DNA of 64,000 nt, taken from NCBI GenBank assembly GCA_039090855.1, contig CM077006.1:53019336-53083335 (forward strand). Direction: 5' to 3'. Below the pieces are notes generated by a model. The model ran no database searches and was not told the DNA's origin. It worked only from the letters and a program-made list of their open reading frames with translations. Every line of letters begins with the position of its first letter. Position 1 is the first letter of the stretch. A program made the translations under genes and the position numbers. This document shows, piece after piece, positions 42,340 through 51,947 of this stretch. The stretch comes from Macrothele yani. Lineage: Eukaryota > Arthropoda > Arachnida > Araneae > Macrothelidae.

Positions 42340-43390
42340 TTAGTAGAGGATATGATCACCCCTGACTGAGTTGCAGGATTTACAACGTCTGTCCATGCTG
42401 AGCACGAGGTTGTCAAGGAGGTGTTGATGCATCGCGGCCCATTCCTCTTGTAGCGCCAATCGCAGCTGCGGAATCGTTGCTGGCGGCTGGTGACGTGCTG
42501 CCAAGAGTCTCCCGAGAAGGTCCCACACGTGTTCGATTGGATTTAGGTCCGGGGACCTTGCGGGCCATACCATGCGTTGAATATCTTCACTCTCCAACAG
42601 CTCTGCGACGGCCACTGTACGATGAGGTGTAGCGTTGTCGTCCATGAAGAGGAATTCAAGACCCACAGCACCTCTAAACATACGCACGGGAGGCAGGAGA
42701 ACCTCGGTACAATAGCGGACACCAGTGACTGAACCTCCTTGGAAGATGCGGAGGTCAGTACGGCTACCAAGCATGAAACCGCTCCGAACGAGAACTCCGC
42801 CACCTCCAAACCGGTCCTTTCGACGATGTTGGAGGTGTGATTGCGTGTTCCCTGCTCCCTCCAGATGTGTATACGTCCAGAATCGCTCGTCAGACTAAAT
42901 CGGCTCTCATCCGTAAATAGAACTCGATCTTATTGCTGATGTGTCCAGTTCTTGTGTTCCTGGCACCACAGAAACCGCCGTCTCCGATAAGCAGGCGTTA
43001 ATGGCACACACCGTACTGGTCGTCGTTCAAATAGACCACCTTTCTGCAGGCTCCTGGCCACGGTAAAACGCGATAACGGACGTCCAGTTGTCTGTTGCAT
43101 GTGCCTTGCGATTTCTCCCGCTGTCTGCCGTCTGTGTCTTCTCGCCTGTAGGAAAATATACCGTTCGTCAGCCGCCATGGTTGCTAGTGGACGACCGCTG
43201 CTAAACTCTCGGACAGCTGTTCCTGTCGTTTGAAAAGTTCTCCAACCTCGTGAAACGATGCTGTGAGCGATCCCGAACTCCTCGGCCACACTAGTCACTT
43301 CGACCTATTTCCAACTTCCCAATGACGCGACTTCGGGTAAAGTCATCCAGATGTCGTCTACTGGATTGCCTGTTGGCCACATCACACGGT
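42340..43390 (-). pseudogene. Tc1-type transposase relic, second lineage
   Basis: On the minus strand it starts near 43390 (NRQSSRRHLDDFTRSRVIGK). An HTH (SVAEEFGIAHSIVSRGWRTF) is followed by the TTGTAVREFSSGRP linker, RPVRCVPLTPAYRRRR, and a D motif near 42915 in a different frame (LFTDESRFSLTS). The second D is in FLFMDDNATPHRT and the E in WPARSPDLNPIEHVWD. Breaks occur at about 43295 and 42930 (stops) and between 42900 and 42780 (frameshift). No terminal inverted repeats could be matched. Confidence 0.82.
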
Positions 43391-43451
43391 GGCAGAAACT
43401 CGGCGTCGTTCAAACCGATGTACACCGTGCAATTGTAACGTACTAGGAGAT

Positions 43452-43614
43452 GTGACGTACCTGCCTGAAGGACGCCCACGACATAAAGGCAGATAGGAAT
43501 CAGAATAAAAACGTCCGCGTAGCTTAATTGGTAGAGCAATTTATTCCGGAATGAGGCGATCCGGGTTTGAATCCTGGCGTGGATAAAAATGACCGAGAAA
43601 TTTACTTTGTTATA
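43452..43614 (+). repeat. Solo, diverged copy of the TRIM LTR
   Basis: It starts gtgacgtacctgcc and ends ctttgttata, 163 bp, with a tRNA-like segment at 43513-43584 (gtccgcgtagcttaattgg, then gggtttgaatcct). It is more diverged than the pair at 39189-39774. No partner LTR, primer site or target duplication is visible, as expected for an LTR-LTR recombination product. It proves the family has multiple copies in this genome. Confidence 0.75.
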
Positions 43615-43831
43615 CAATAGCTTTCACCGAATTGCTGAGCGTACACTGGCTGTGTGCTTTATACCCTTCCGACACCCCCCCCCCCACCCCCACGTCATGT
43701 ATATGCGCAGCATGCCCTACCGTACCGGACCCTAGTCTATCTCCTGAGTGGTCTTTCGCTCCGTTCTGCCTGCTCTTTCCGCTGTTATGCTGATTTCTCC
43801 TCTTCGTCCTTACTTTTTGCACACCAGTATA

Positions 43832-45243
43832 CACTGACGGAAAAAAATCCCAACACCACGAAAAAATAGTTGTAGAGGAATGAAATGGTAACATATTTAA
43901 CCGATTAAGGTTTCAAGATCACAGTTTAATGTAAGCGCGAGAATAGCCATTTTAAATGTGAATTGTTTGTACATTAATAACCAGTGCAACCGCCAGAATG
44001 TTGAATGCAAGCACGCAAACGTTCATGCATTGTGTCGTACAGGTGCTGGATGTCAGTTTGTGGGATGGAGTTCCATCCTCTTGCACTTAGTCGGTCAATA
44101 CAGGGACGGTTAATGCTGGTTGGGGGTGACGCTGGAGTTGTCGTCCAATGATGTCCCATACGTGCTCGATTGGTGAAAGATCTGGTGGTCTAGCATGCCG
44201 CGGCAACATGTCGACACTCTGTAGAGCATGTTGGGTTACAACAGCTGTATGCGGCGAGCGTTATCCTGTTGGAAAACACCCCCTGGAATGCTGTTCATGA
44301 ATGGCAGCATAACAGGTTGAATCACCAGACCGACGTACAACTGTGCCGTCAGTGTGCGTGGTATAACCACGAGAGTGCTCCTGCTGTCATAGGAAATTGC
44401 TTCCCAGACCATAACTCCAGGTGTAGGTCCAGTGTGCCTCGGCCGTAGACAGGTTGGTTACAGGCGCTCACCTGGCCTCCTTCTAACCAACACACGGCCA
44501 TCACTGGCACCCAGACAGAACCGGCTTTCATCAGAAAACATAACAGATCTCCACTCCGTCCTCCAATGAGCTCTAGCTTGACACCACTGACGTCGCAAAC
44601 GGCAGTGGTTTGGAGTAAGTGGAATGCACACTACAGGGCGTCTGGCTAGGAGCTGTCCTTCAAGAAACCGATTTGTAACAGTTCGTTGTGTCACTGTGGT
44701 GGCAACTGCAGCTCGAATTGCTGCCGCATACGCGGTACGATGCGCCACGGCCATACGCCGTTCACGGCGGTCTTCCCTCTCAGTAGTGGTCTTCCCTCTC
44801 AGTAGGCCGGCCGGAACCTGGTCTTCTTGAGGAAGTACATTCCCTTGACCACCGCTGCCAACAATCATGCACAGTGGCTACATTCCTGCCAAGTCGTTCT
44901 GCAATATTGCGGAAAGAAAATCCACCTTCTCCTAGCCCTATTACACGACCTCGTTCAAACTCCGTGAGCTGTTGATAATGGCTTCTTCGTCTTCTTCAAG
45001 GCATTCTTGACTAACATCAACACACTACGTCGAATCTCAACGATAACTAACGCTTACGAACGTTACAGCGCGTATTTACAGCAAACCTGCTTTGCGTGTT
45101 CCGAGGGCGCCAATAGCGCCGCACGTATGCGCCGAGCGCGAAATTTGCATAGACGTCATCTTACAGATGTACTCTCACCGCCTACCAACTGTCGTTTATC
45201 TAACACAACCCCTTCTTGGTGTTGGGATTTTTTTCAGTCAGTG
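43832..45243 (-). mobile_element. Tc1-type transposon with matching terminal inverted repeats
   Basis: The left end 'cactgacggaaaaaaatccc', then 'aacaccacgaa', mirrors the right end 'cactgactgaaaaaaatccc', then 'aacaccaagaag'. TA flanks both sides. Length is 1412 bp. Confidence 0.88.
43974..44990 (-). pseudogene. Tc1-type transposase relic in 43832-45243
   Basis: The minus-strand N-terminal half (44990-44458) has the HTH remnants, RTVTNRFLEGQLLARRPVVCIPLTP, the RRQWCQ segment and the first catalytic D in VMFSDESRFCLGASDGRV. After a shift near 44455 the middle is scrambled. The C-terminal end (44159-43974) reads MGHHWTTTPASPP, then LYDTMHERLRACIQHSGG. A duplicated 'gtcttccctctcagta' at about 44770-44800 adds an internal slip. 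Inactive. Confidence 0.82.
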
Positions 45244-45335
45244 TATAAAGGCTTCAACGCACACCATGATTATTTTTATGTGTTGCGAGGTTTAATTTCG
45301 TGTGTCAGGTTAAACAACTGCTAGTAAGGATTACG

Positions 45336-45674
45336 GCAAGCCGACTTGAATTATCGGAGTTTGAACGAAACATGGTAGTGGGAGCCAGACGGATGAGACA
45401 TTCAATTTCCGAAGTTGTGCAAACATTCAGCATTCCTTGATCCACGGTGTCACGTGTGTACCGAGAATACCTCGTGGAAGGCGTTACCACACACCGTGGA
45501 CAGCGCAGTAGCGAACCACGCGTGCTGAATGACCGCGAACAGCGGCGTCTGTCAAGGATTGTCCATGCTAACAGACAAGCGACACTGGCTCAAGTAACAT
45601 CCACATTCAACGCAGGAGGTACCAGGAGGTACCAACGCAGGAGGTACCATCAAGTAAATGCAGCGTAATTCGGC
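45336..45674 (+). pseudogene. Tc1-type transposase, N-terminal fragment cut by the Gypsy element
   Basis: The frame runs SRLELSEFERNMVVGARRM, then a TGA at 45438-45440, then VSRVYREYLVEGVTTHRGQ and LNDREQRRLSRIVHANRQATLAQVTSTFNAGG. A small 'aggaggtacc' expansion is at 45615-45650. It stops at 45674, where the Gypsy RNase H sequence begins. About 215 bp of it (from 'cgtgtgtacc' at 45458) is present again at 51011-51228 with roughly 3% difference. Confidence 0.82.
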
Positions 45675-45675
45675 G

Positions 45676-47440
45676 TCACCAAACGAGAAGGTTATGATCA
45701 GTTTGTATGAGGAAATTTTGACCATCCAGGTAGCATTTCAGTTTCTGTACCGCAAATATAATGGCGGCACATTCTTTTTCACTGGTACTGTATGTCTTCT
45801 CTGCTGTCGAAAGTTTTCTGCTTAGATAGAGTACAGGATGTTCAGCGCCATCTTCTTGTTCTTGCGAGAGGACGACTCCCATTCCTTGATCTGAAGCATC
45901 AGTTTGTAGAATAAATCTACGTTCATAGTCAGGGGCATACAGAACAGGAAAACTAGATAATGATTTTTTTAGTTCCACAAAAGCTTTCTCACATTGTTCT
46001 GACCACATAATTTCCTCTTTACGATTTTTACCCTTCAAGATGTCTGTCAAGGGAGCTGCTATCGAAGAAAACATTGGAATATATCTGCTGTAATATCCCG
46101 TCAGGCCCAAGAAAGATCTTACTTGCGTCTTGTTCTTTGGCGTAGGAAAATTTTGTATGGCCTGAACCTTTCGTTCCGCTGGTTTTCGATATCCTTGTCC
46201 AACAATATGACCCAAATACAAGACGTGATCTTGAGCAAACTTACATTTGGAAGGTTTTATGGTCAAGGAAGCCCTCTGCAACCTCTGTAGCACTTCTTCA
46301 AGATGTATCAAATGATCCCCCAGTTTTCGGAAAAAATGGCAACATCATCTATAGATATGGTACGGCAAACTCTTCGCAGCCTCTCAAAAGTTCCGACATC
46401 ATTTTACTAAAGAAATAAGGTGCGTTCTTAAGGTCAAATGGCATCTTTAAGGGCCGATAAGTTCCAAAAGTAGTCACAAACGCTGTCAATCGTTGAGCTC
46501 TAGCACTTAATGGAATTTGCCAGTAATCTTTTGTTAAATCTAATACTGTAATATACTTCGCTCCAGAAACCTTTTCGACTCTTTCTTCTATATTAGGCAA
46601 TGGATAGAACTGGGTCCTTGTCACTTCATTCAATCGCCTGTAGTTAATACATGGGCGTGGATCTCTTCCGGGTACTTCTACCAAAATCATGGGTGATGTA
46701 TAGTCTGATTCACCAACTTCTATAATCTTGTTCTGCAGCATTTTATCTATCTCGGCTTTAAGAATATTTATCTGCCTGGGCGACATTCTATAAGGCTTAA
46801 CTCTTACAATAGCATTACTAGCTAGCTCGATATCATGTTCGACCAAATGAGTCTTCCCTGGAATATTAGAAAACATTTTCAAGTAATGGCATAATAGTTT
46901 TTTCAGATCCTGAATTTGTTGGCCACTTAGGCGCTCTCGAAGTTTACTGTTCTCCTCGATATCAGAGAAGTTAAATATATTGGGATTTTTTTCAACTTGC
47001 GGAAATTTAATCTCTAAATCCATTTCACCATTTTCACAACCGGGCAATAAGTTCACAAATTCTGGTCGTTTATGGTATGGTTTCAGCATGTTAATGTGAT
47101 ATACTTGATGCTTTACATTTTTACCTTCAAAGCTTACTACATAATTAGTCTCAGAAATTTTTTTCTCAAATTTCCCTGGTCCTTTCCACTGTTCCTCTAA
47201 CTTATTTGGCCTGCAGGTAACAAAAACCAATACTAAATCTCCTTCTTGAAATTCACGTTTTACCGCATTTCTGTCATACCAATATTTTCTTTTCAATTGA
47301 GCCACTTCCATGTTTTTAATGGCAAGTTCTTGACATCTTTTCATCCTATTTATTAACTCAAATACATATTCAGTGACATAGTTTTCTTCTTCAGGATGAC
47401 CCATCCATTTTTCATACAATGGTGTCATTGGCGTCCTCAA
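45676..47440 (-). pseudogene. Gypsy pol, second half: integrase tail, RT, RNase H
   Basis: From 47440: the integrase C-terminus (RTPMTPLYEKW, GDLVLVF, a GPY/F-like WKGPGKF, HINMLKPYHKR) runs without a break into RT (VEHDIELASNAIVRVKPYRM, PCINYRRLNEVT, VLDLTKDYWQIPL, FGTYRPLKMPF). The frame is lost at about 46350, within the catalytic box (two extra bases), and again just after it (one base short). It resumes at 46311 with the RT thumb (FLGLTGYYSRYIPMFS) and RNase H (FILQTDASDQGMGVVL, STSEKECAAI, TDHNLLVW). Continuity of integrase tail and RT in one frame shows that the unusual domain order is real rather than a rearrangement. Confidence 0.85.
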
Positions 47441-49050
47441 ATTTTTCCATGCACCAATTCAGCAGGCGTAAACCCTGTGCTTTCATGTGTCACAGTTCTA
47501 AAAGCAAACAGCGCCGCCGGTAACTGTTTCTCCCAATCCGGAGCAGACTCAAGACATAAAACTCTCAACATCCTTTTAATAGTTCGATGGAATCGTTCTA
47601 CCGGATTACTTTGGGGATGATATACAGAACTATGAGTAACTTTTATTCCAAACCGCTCCAGAAATTCTAGTGTCAAAATGCTTACAAAACTGGCTCCTTG
47701 ATCAGTTTGAATTTCTTTCGGAAATCCCATGCGGCTAAAAATGTGTAACAAAGCGTCAACTACCGACTTGGATCCTATGTCTGGTACTGGTACTGCATCT
47801 GGATATTTGGACGACAAACACATAGCTGTAATTATGTATCTATTTCCGCTTGAAGTCTCGGGCAAAAGCCCACAGGCATCAACGTTCATTTTTGTAAAAA
47901 TTTCAGGAATAATTGGAACTATTTTTAAAGGTGCTTTCTTTTTGTCCCCAGCTTTTCCAGCACGTTGGCATGAATCACAAGATTTTACAAATTCTTCAAT
48001 GTCTTTATAACAGTTAGGCCAATAAAAATACTTCGCTAGTCTGTCTTTGGTTTTTGTCACTCCTAAATGCCCCGAAGTTCCCTCATGACACATGTTTTTT
48101 ATTTGTTCTCTATATTGTTCTGGAACAACAATAAGATCTTCCTCTTCGCCAATCTTGTTGATCTTCTTCTTCACCAACATCCCATTTCTTAGTACAGCAT
48201 AACCATTTGCCTTATTACAATCTGTTTTCTCTATTTCTTTGAGAATTTTTTTCAATTCCAAACTTTGCCGTTGATCTTTCATGAAACTTTTTGAATCCAT
48301 TTTTACCAACTCTAACATGGCTTTATCTTCATCATGCCTCAATGGCAGAATTTCTTCTTCTAATTCATCTGATTCTTCGGAACCCACAGCTTCTCCTTCA
48401 AGGGCTTGTTTTTCTTTCTTCCCTGAATCATTCTTTACTAAATTTCTCTCTTCGTTGTTTCGTTTCTGTTTTTCTTGATACCGAGTAATCACAACATTTA
48501 CCTGTTCTGAATTAAGTGGCCACTCCATATCAATTTTTTTTAACAAAGCGGCAGTCTTATTTCTAAGTAAATATCTACCTTGATCTAGCGACTTTCTAAT
48601 CACTGCAGCCTTAGTTACAATATGACCTAATTCACATTCTAGTTCAACTTCTGCCAATGGTAAACAAACCTTTTGTTCATCCAGAAGATGCTGTACCCAC
48701 ACATGTTCTCCAGTAAACTCACCTGGCGACACATACTCTTGACAAATGATATCAACTGATGAACCTGCATCCCGGAGAATAGGCATGGTAACTCCATTTA
48801 TTTTTCCTTCAAAGGTATAGGGTGCCAAGAGATCCCCTTCAGTTTCCTCTCCGATTCTATTTACGCTTCCTGAGTTCTGTGATTTTAGCTTAGGACACTG
48901 AGGTCGAATGTGATCATAAAATGCACACTCGTAACATTGAATCTTCCGTCTGCGATCATACTTTTCTTCATTCTGAGATACATTCCGTTTTGACCACCCT
49001 TGTCCTACATCTGACTTAACATAATTTTTGTTATAAAATCCATTTTTCAT
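47437..49050 (-). pseudogene. Gypsy pol, first half: zinc knuckle, protease, integrase core
   Basis: On the minus strand from 49050: a CCHC-type knuckle (CYECAFYDHIRPQC), an aspartic protease with the DAGSS variant of D(T/S)G near residue 90, an acidic linker, then integrase. The integrase has an HHCC zinc site (HEGTSGH, CDSCQ), the catalytic D in NVDACG, D in IQTDQGASF and E in NPVERFHR. The frame ends at 47437 because one A is missing from a run, four bases before the next frame. It overlaps the second half directly, so both belong to one original pol. Confidence 0.87.
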
Positions 49051-49075
49051 AAAATTTCCCCGATCATATTTATCT

Positions 49076-49998
49076 CTAGTTTATTTTCTCACTGCCTTGC
49101 ATTTTCTTTGAAGCACAAAATTCATTCGACGAATTTTTCTTGATTCCTCCTCTTACACTTTCATAATTGTCCATCATATCAGCCAAATCTGAAGGTGAGA
49201 CAATATTTGACCATTTATTAATAAAATGCTCCCTTATTTCTATAGGCACTGTCCGCTTCAATTGATCTGTGATCATTAATTTTTTTAGCCCTTCAAAATC
49301 GCCTATTTTAAGTCCTGAAATCCATTCATTAAAATAATTTTCTAACTCGAAGGCGAAATCTCTCCAGGTCTTCTCTGATGTACGCATGTGTTGTACAAAT
49401 TTCAATCTAAATTTCTCTGGACTTAACTTATATCTTTTAAGAAGTAACCTTTTAACATATTCATAGTTTTTAGCATCTTCCACATTTTCTCTGGCAATCA
49501 ATTGTGATATTTCGTAGGGCAAAAGTCCTATCAAATTCGCAACCCAATCTTCCCTTTTTATTTCTGCTTGTTGTGCTTGCCTTTCAAATAAAATTAAGTA
49601 AATACTTATATCACTGTCTTTTGGGTCAAATGTTTTCATCAAATGACGAAGTTCTAATCTCGGTTTATGAGCATTTCCATTTTGCTCCAAACTGCCTCCC
49701 AGCGGCTGACGTCCAGCTTCTATTTTGAGTTTTTCAAGCTCAAATTCCATTTGTCTTTCTGTTTCTCTACGCTCTTTTATACCTGCCAAAAGTTCTTTCA
49801 CGAAATCCTCTTCATATCCTTCAAAGTTGACAATTTTTTTTTTAATTCCAGAATTTTGAGATTTGGCATAACTTCTATAACCAATTCTTCCGCCAACTGC
49901 AGAAGTTCTTCTTTTCGAGCTCTTCCTAAGAAATCCATTTCAACAAGCTCTACGAGTACCCAATGTTTATTTATTATCGTATATGTGTATACATTCAC
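49076..49998 (-). pseudogene. Gypsy gag
   Basis: Two overlapping minus-strand frames (49998-49798 and 49801-49076) give a coiled-coil-prone N-terminus (DFLGRARKEELLQLAEEL, then KERRETERQMEFELEKLKIEAG). A capsid-like region follows (LMKTFDPKDSDISIYLILFERQA, LIGLLPYEISQLIA, WRDFAFELENYFNEWI). The region resembles the retrotransposon gag family by its spacing of hydrophobic and WxxF motifs. A one-base shift at about 49800 splits it. It precedes the zinc knuckle by about 25 bases. Confidence 0.78.
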
Positions 49999-50448
49999 AG
50001 AAATTGTTTACAACAATATTCTACATTTCAAACAGTTGATCTGAATGTACTATTTCTTGACAGAAATTATTTCCTTCTATTTTCGTATATGTGTATACGT
50101 TCACAGAAATTGTTTACAACAAAATTCTACATTTACCTATAATCTAGGCTCAAACAGTTGATCTGAATGTACTATTTCTTGACAGAAATTATTTCCTTCT
50201 ATTTTCGTATATGTGTATACGTTCACAGAAATTGTTTACAACAATATTCTACATTTACCTATAATCTAGGCTCAAACAGTTGATCTGAATGTACTATTTC
50301 TTGACAGAAATTATTTCCTTCTATTTTGGTATATGTGTATACGTTCACAGAAATTGTTTACAACAATATTCTACATTTACCTATAATCTAGGCTCAAACA
50401 GTTGATCTGAATGTACTATTTCTTGACAGAAATTATTTCCTTCTATTT
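49974..50448 (-). repeat. ~119-bp tandem repeat in the Gypsy leader (4 copies)
   Basis: Four near-identical units contain 'gtatatgtgtatacgttcac', 'aattgtttacaacaat', 'ctataatctaggctcaaac' and 'gatctgaatgtactatttc'. The first unit (near 49974) lacks about 20 bp. The array lies between the primer site and gag, where it would lengthen the untranslated leader. Confidence 0.93.
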
Positions 50449-50762
50449 AATTCCGTGCCCGGAAACTTCTAAAAAACTTGCTTTGATATTTCATACCTTT
50501 ATATAATTCTCTAAGAACAACAACAAAACAGTACTTACATAAACATCTAATGTGGTGTAAATACGATACGGAACAAATAATTTCGAAAAAACAAACTACA
50601 GTCACCATCCTTCGTTCTTCCCAACGCAAAGAGGAAAAAAATATCGCTGAAGTTGCGCTGATTCCGTCTCACCGGCGCCTTCACTTCCTGTCTTTCGTAG
50701 TTCGAATCTCACAGGTGCCTTCACTTCTATCTTTCGTAGTTCGAATCTCACAGGTGCCTCCA
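50449..50762 (-). other. Gypsy leader with repeated primer-site units
   Basis: The stretch 50664-50762 has two to three units of about 39 bp, each with 'tagttcgaatctcacaggtg'. Only the unit next to the presumed LTR ends in CCTCCA, giving a full primer-site match; the others end in CCTTCA. The rest is featureless. Confidence 0.6.
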
Positions 50763-51010
50763 ATTCTATCTTTCGTCTGTAACATCACAGACACTCGATC
50801 ACAACACAAAACATTTATTACTTTACACAAAAAACATTAACTGGAATACACTCCGCGGTATAAGCTGAACTTGTTGTCTTAGCCAAAGCTCGCCATGTCC
50901 TCCTCCTTCGATATCTCTCTCGCAACTCTCCTCATCACTCACCACACGCTCAAGTCATTAAATGTCAATGTATCCTTCCGCACTTTTGTGCGTGGAAGTC
51001 GTACTTTACA
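50763..51010 (-). repeat. Presumed 5' LTR of the Gypsy element
   Basis: It is bounded by the primer site on one side and by Tc1 sequence ('acgtgtgtaccg') on the other. Its outer end in element orientation is TGTAAAGTACG, with the usual TG start. No second copy exists in the window, so limits are inferred. Confidence 0.55.
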
Positions 51011-51908
51011 ACGTGTGTACCGAGAATACCTCATGGAAGGCGTTACCGCACACCGTGGACAGCGCAGTAGCGAACCACGCGTGCTGAATGACCGCGAACA
51101 GCGGCGTCTGTCAAGGATTGTCCAAGCTAACAGACAAGCGACACTGGCTCAAATAACATCCACATTCAACGCAGGAGGTACCAGAGACATATCCATCAAG
51201 TCCGTGCAGCGTAATTCGGCGTCCATGAGGTATGAGAGCAGAAGACCCACAAGAGTGCATTTTTTAACACCATGACATCAGACAGCGGGCATCACCTGGG
51301 CTCGTGAACGCGGCAATTGGACTGGAAGACGTGCAACATGTGGTTACGTGCTGATGGTAGGGTTCGGATGTGGCGCAAACCCCAGGAAGCCATGGACCCA
51401 AGCTGTCAACAAGTTCCTTTGCAAGCTGGTGGGGGTTCCATACATGTGTGGGGTGTCTTTACGTTGCACGGTTTGGGTCCTGTGGTCCTCGTAAATACGT
51501 CATTAACTGGTAATCGATTTGCTGCTCTGCTAGTGTGACGATTTGCAGAACTTCATAGACTTCATGAACCCCCAAAAAAATGGGATTTTCCAGGTTGACA
51601 GTGCACCATAGCATTGGGCCCATATTGTCCGAAATTGGTTCGAGGAGCATTATGGACAGTTCCGATGGATGGTGTGGCAACCACGTTCACCCGACATGGA
51701 CCTAATACATCACTTATGGGACGTTCTGGAATGGTCCATTCGCACCCAAGATCCTACACCTACAAATACCAAGAAACTGTGGGGAATTATTCAGACGGCA
51801 TGGCTCAAGATCTCTCCATACGTCTTCTGGCCACTTGTGGAATCGATGCCACGTCGAGTTGCTGCACCTCGCCTGGCAGAAGAACGATACTATGTACATA
51901 TGCCATGA
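51011..51908 (+). pseudogene. Tc1-type transposase, truncated at its 5' end
   Basis: Same family as 45336-45674, starting at RVYREYLMEGV. The HTH and linker region is followed by scrambled catalytic parts: a frame break near 51275, VDSAP.HWAHIVRNWF near 51600 (second D), and VWQPRSPDMDLIHHLWDVLEW near 51670-51740, where the usual third acidic residue (E of PIEH/NIEH) is H/I-type. Several stops occur. It ends at TGA 51906-51908. Confidence 0.82.
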
Positions 51909-51947
51909 CTTTTGGCACGTGTTTTTTGTCGGAGCCCTATATATATA

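Larger units (their letters stand above)
45675..51010 (-). mobile_element. Ty3/Gypsy-type LTR element with integrase before RT, 3' end missing
   Basis: On the minus strand the order is LTR (about 50763-51010), primer site (TGGAGGCACCTGTGAG, 50762 leftward), leader with tandem repeats, gag, zinc knuckle, protease, integrase, RT and RNase H. The element stops abruptly within RNase H at 45675, so the 3' LTR is absent. The primer site complements a tRNA 3' end (acceptor GGTGCCT + CCA). Integrase upstream of RT is the Ty1/Copia-like order, known within Ty3/Gypsy for the Gmr1 group, although the RT and integrase boxes here are Gypsy-like. The LTR extent is my best estimate because no second LTR is available to compare. 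Confidence 0.8.
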
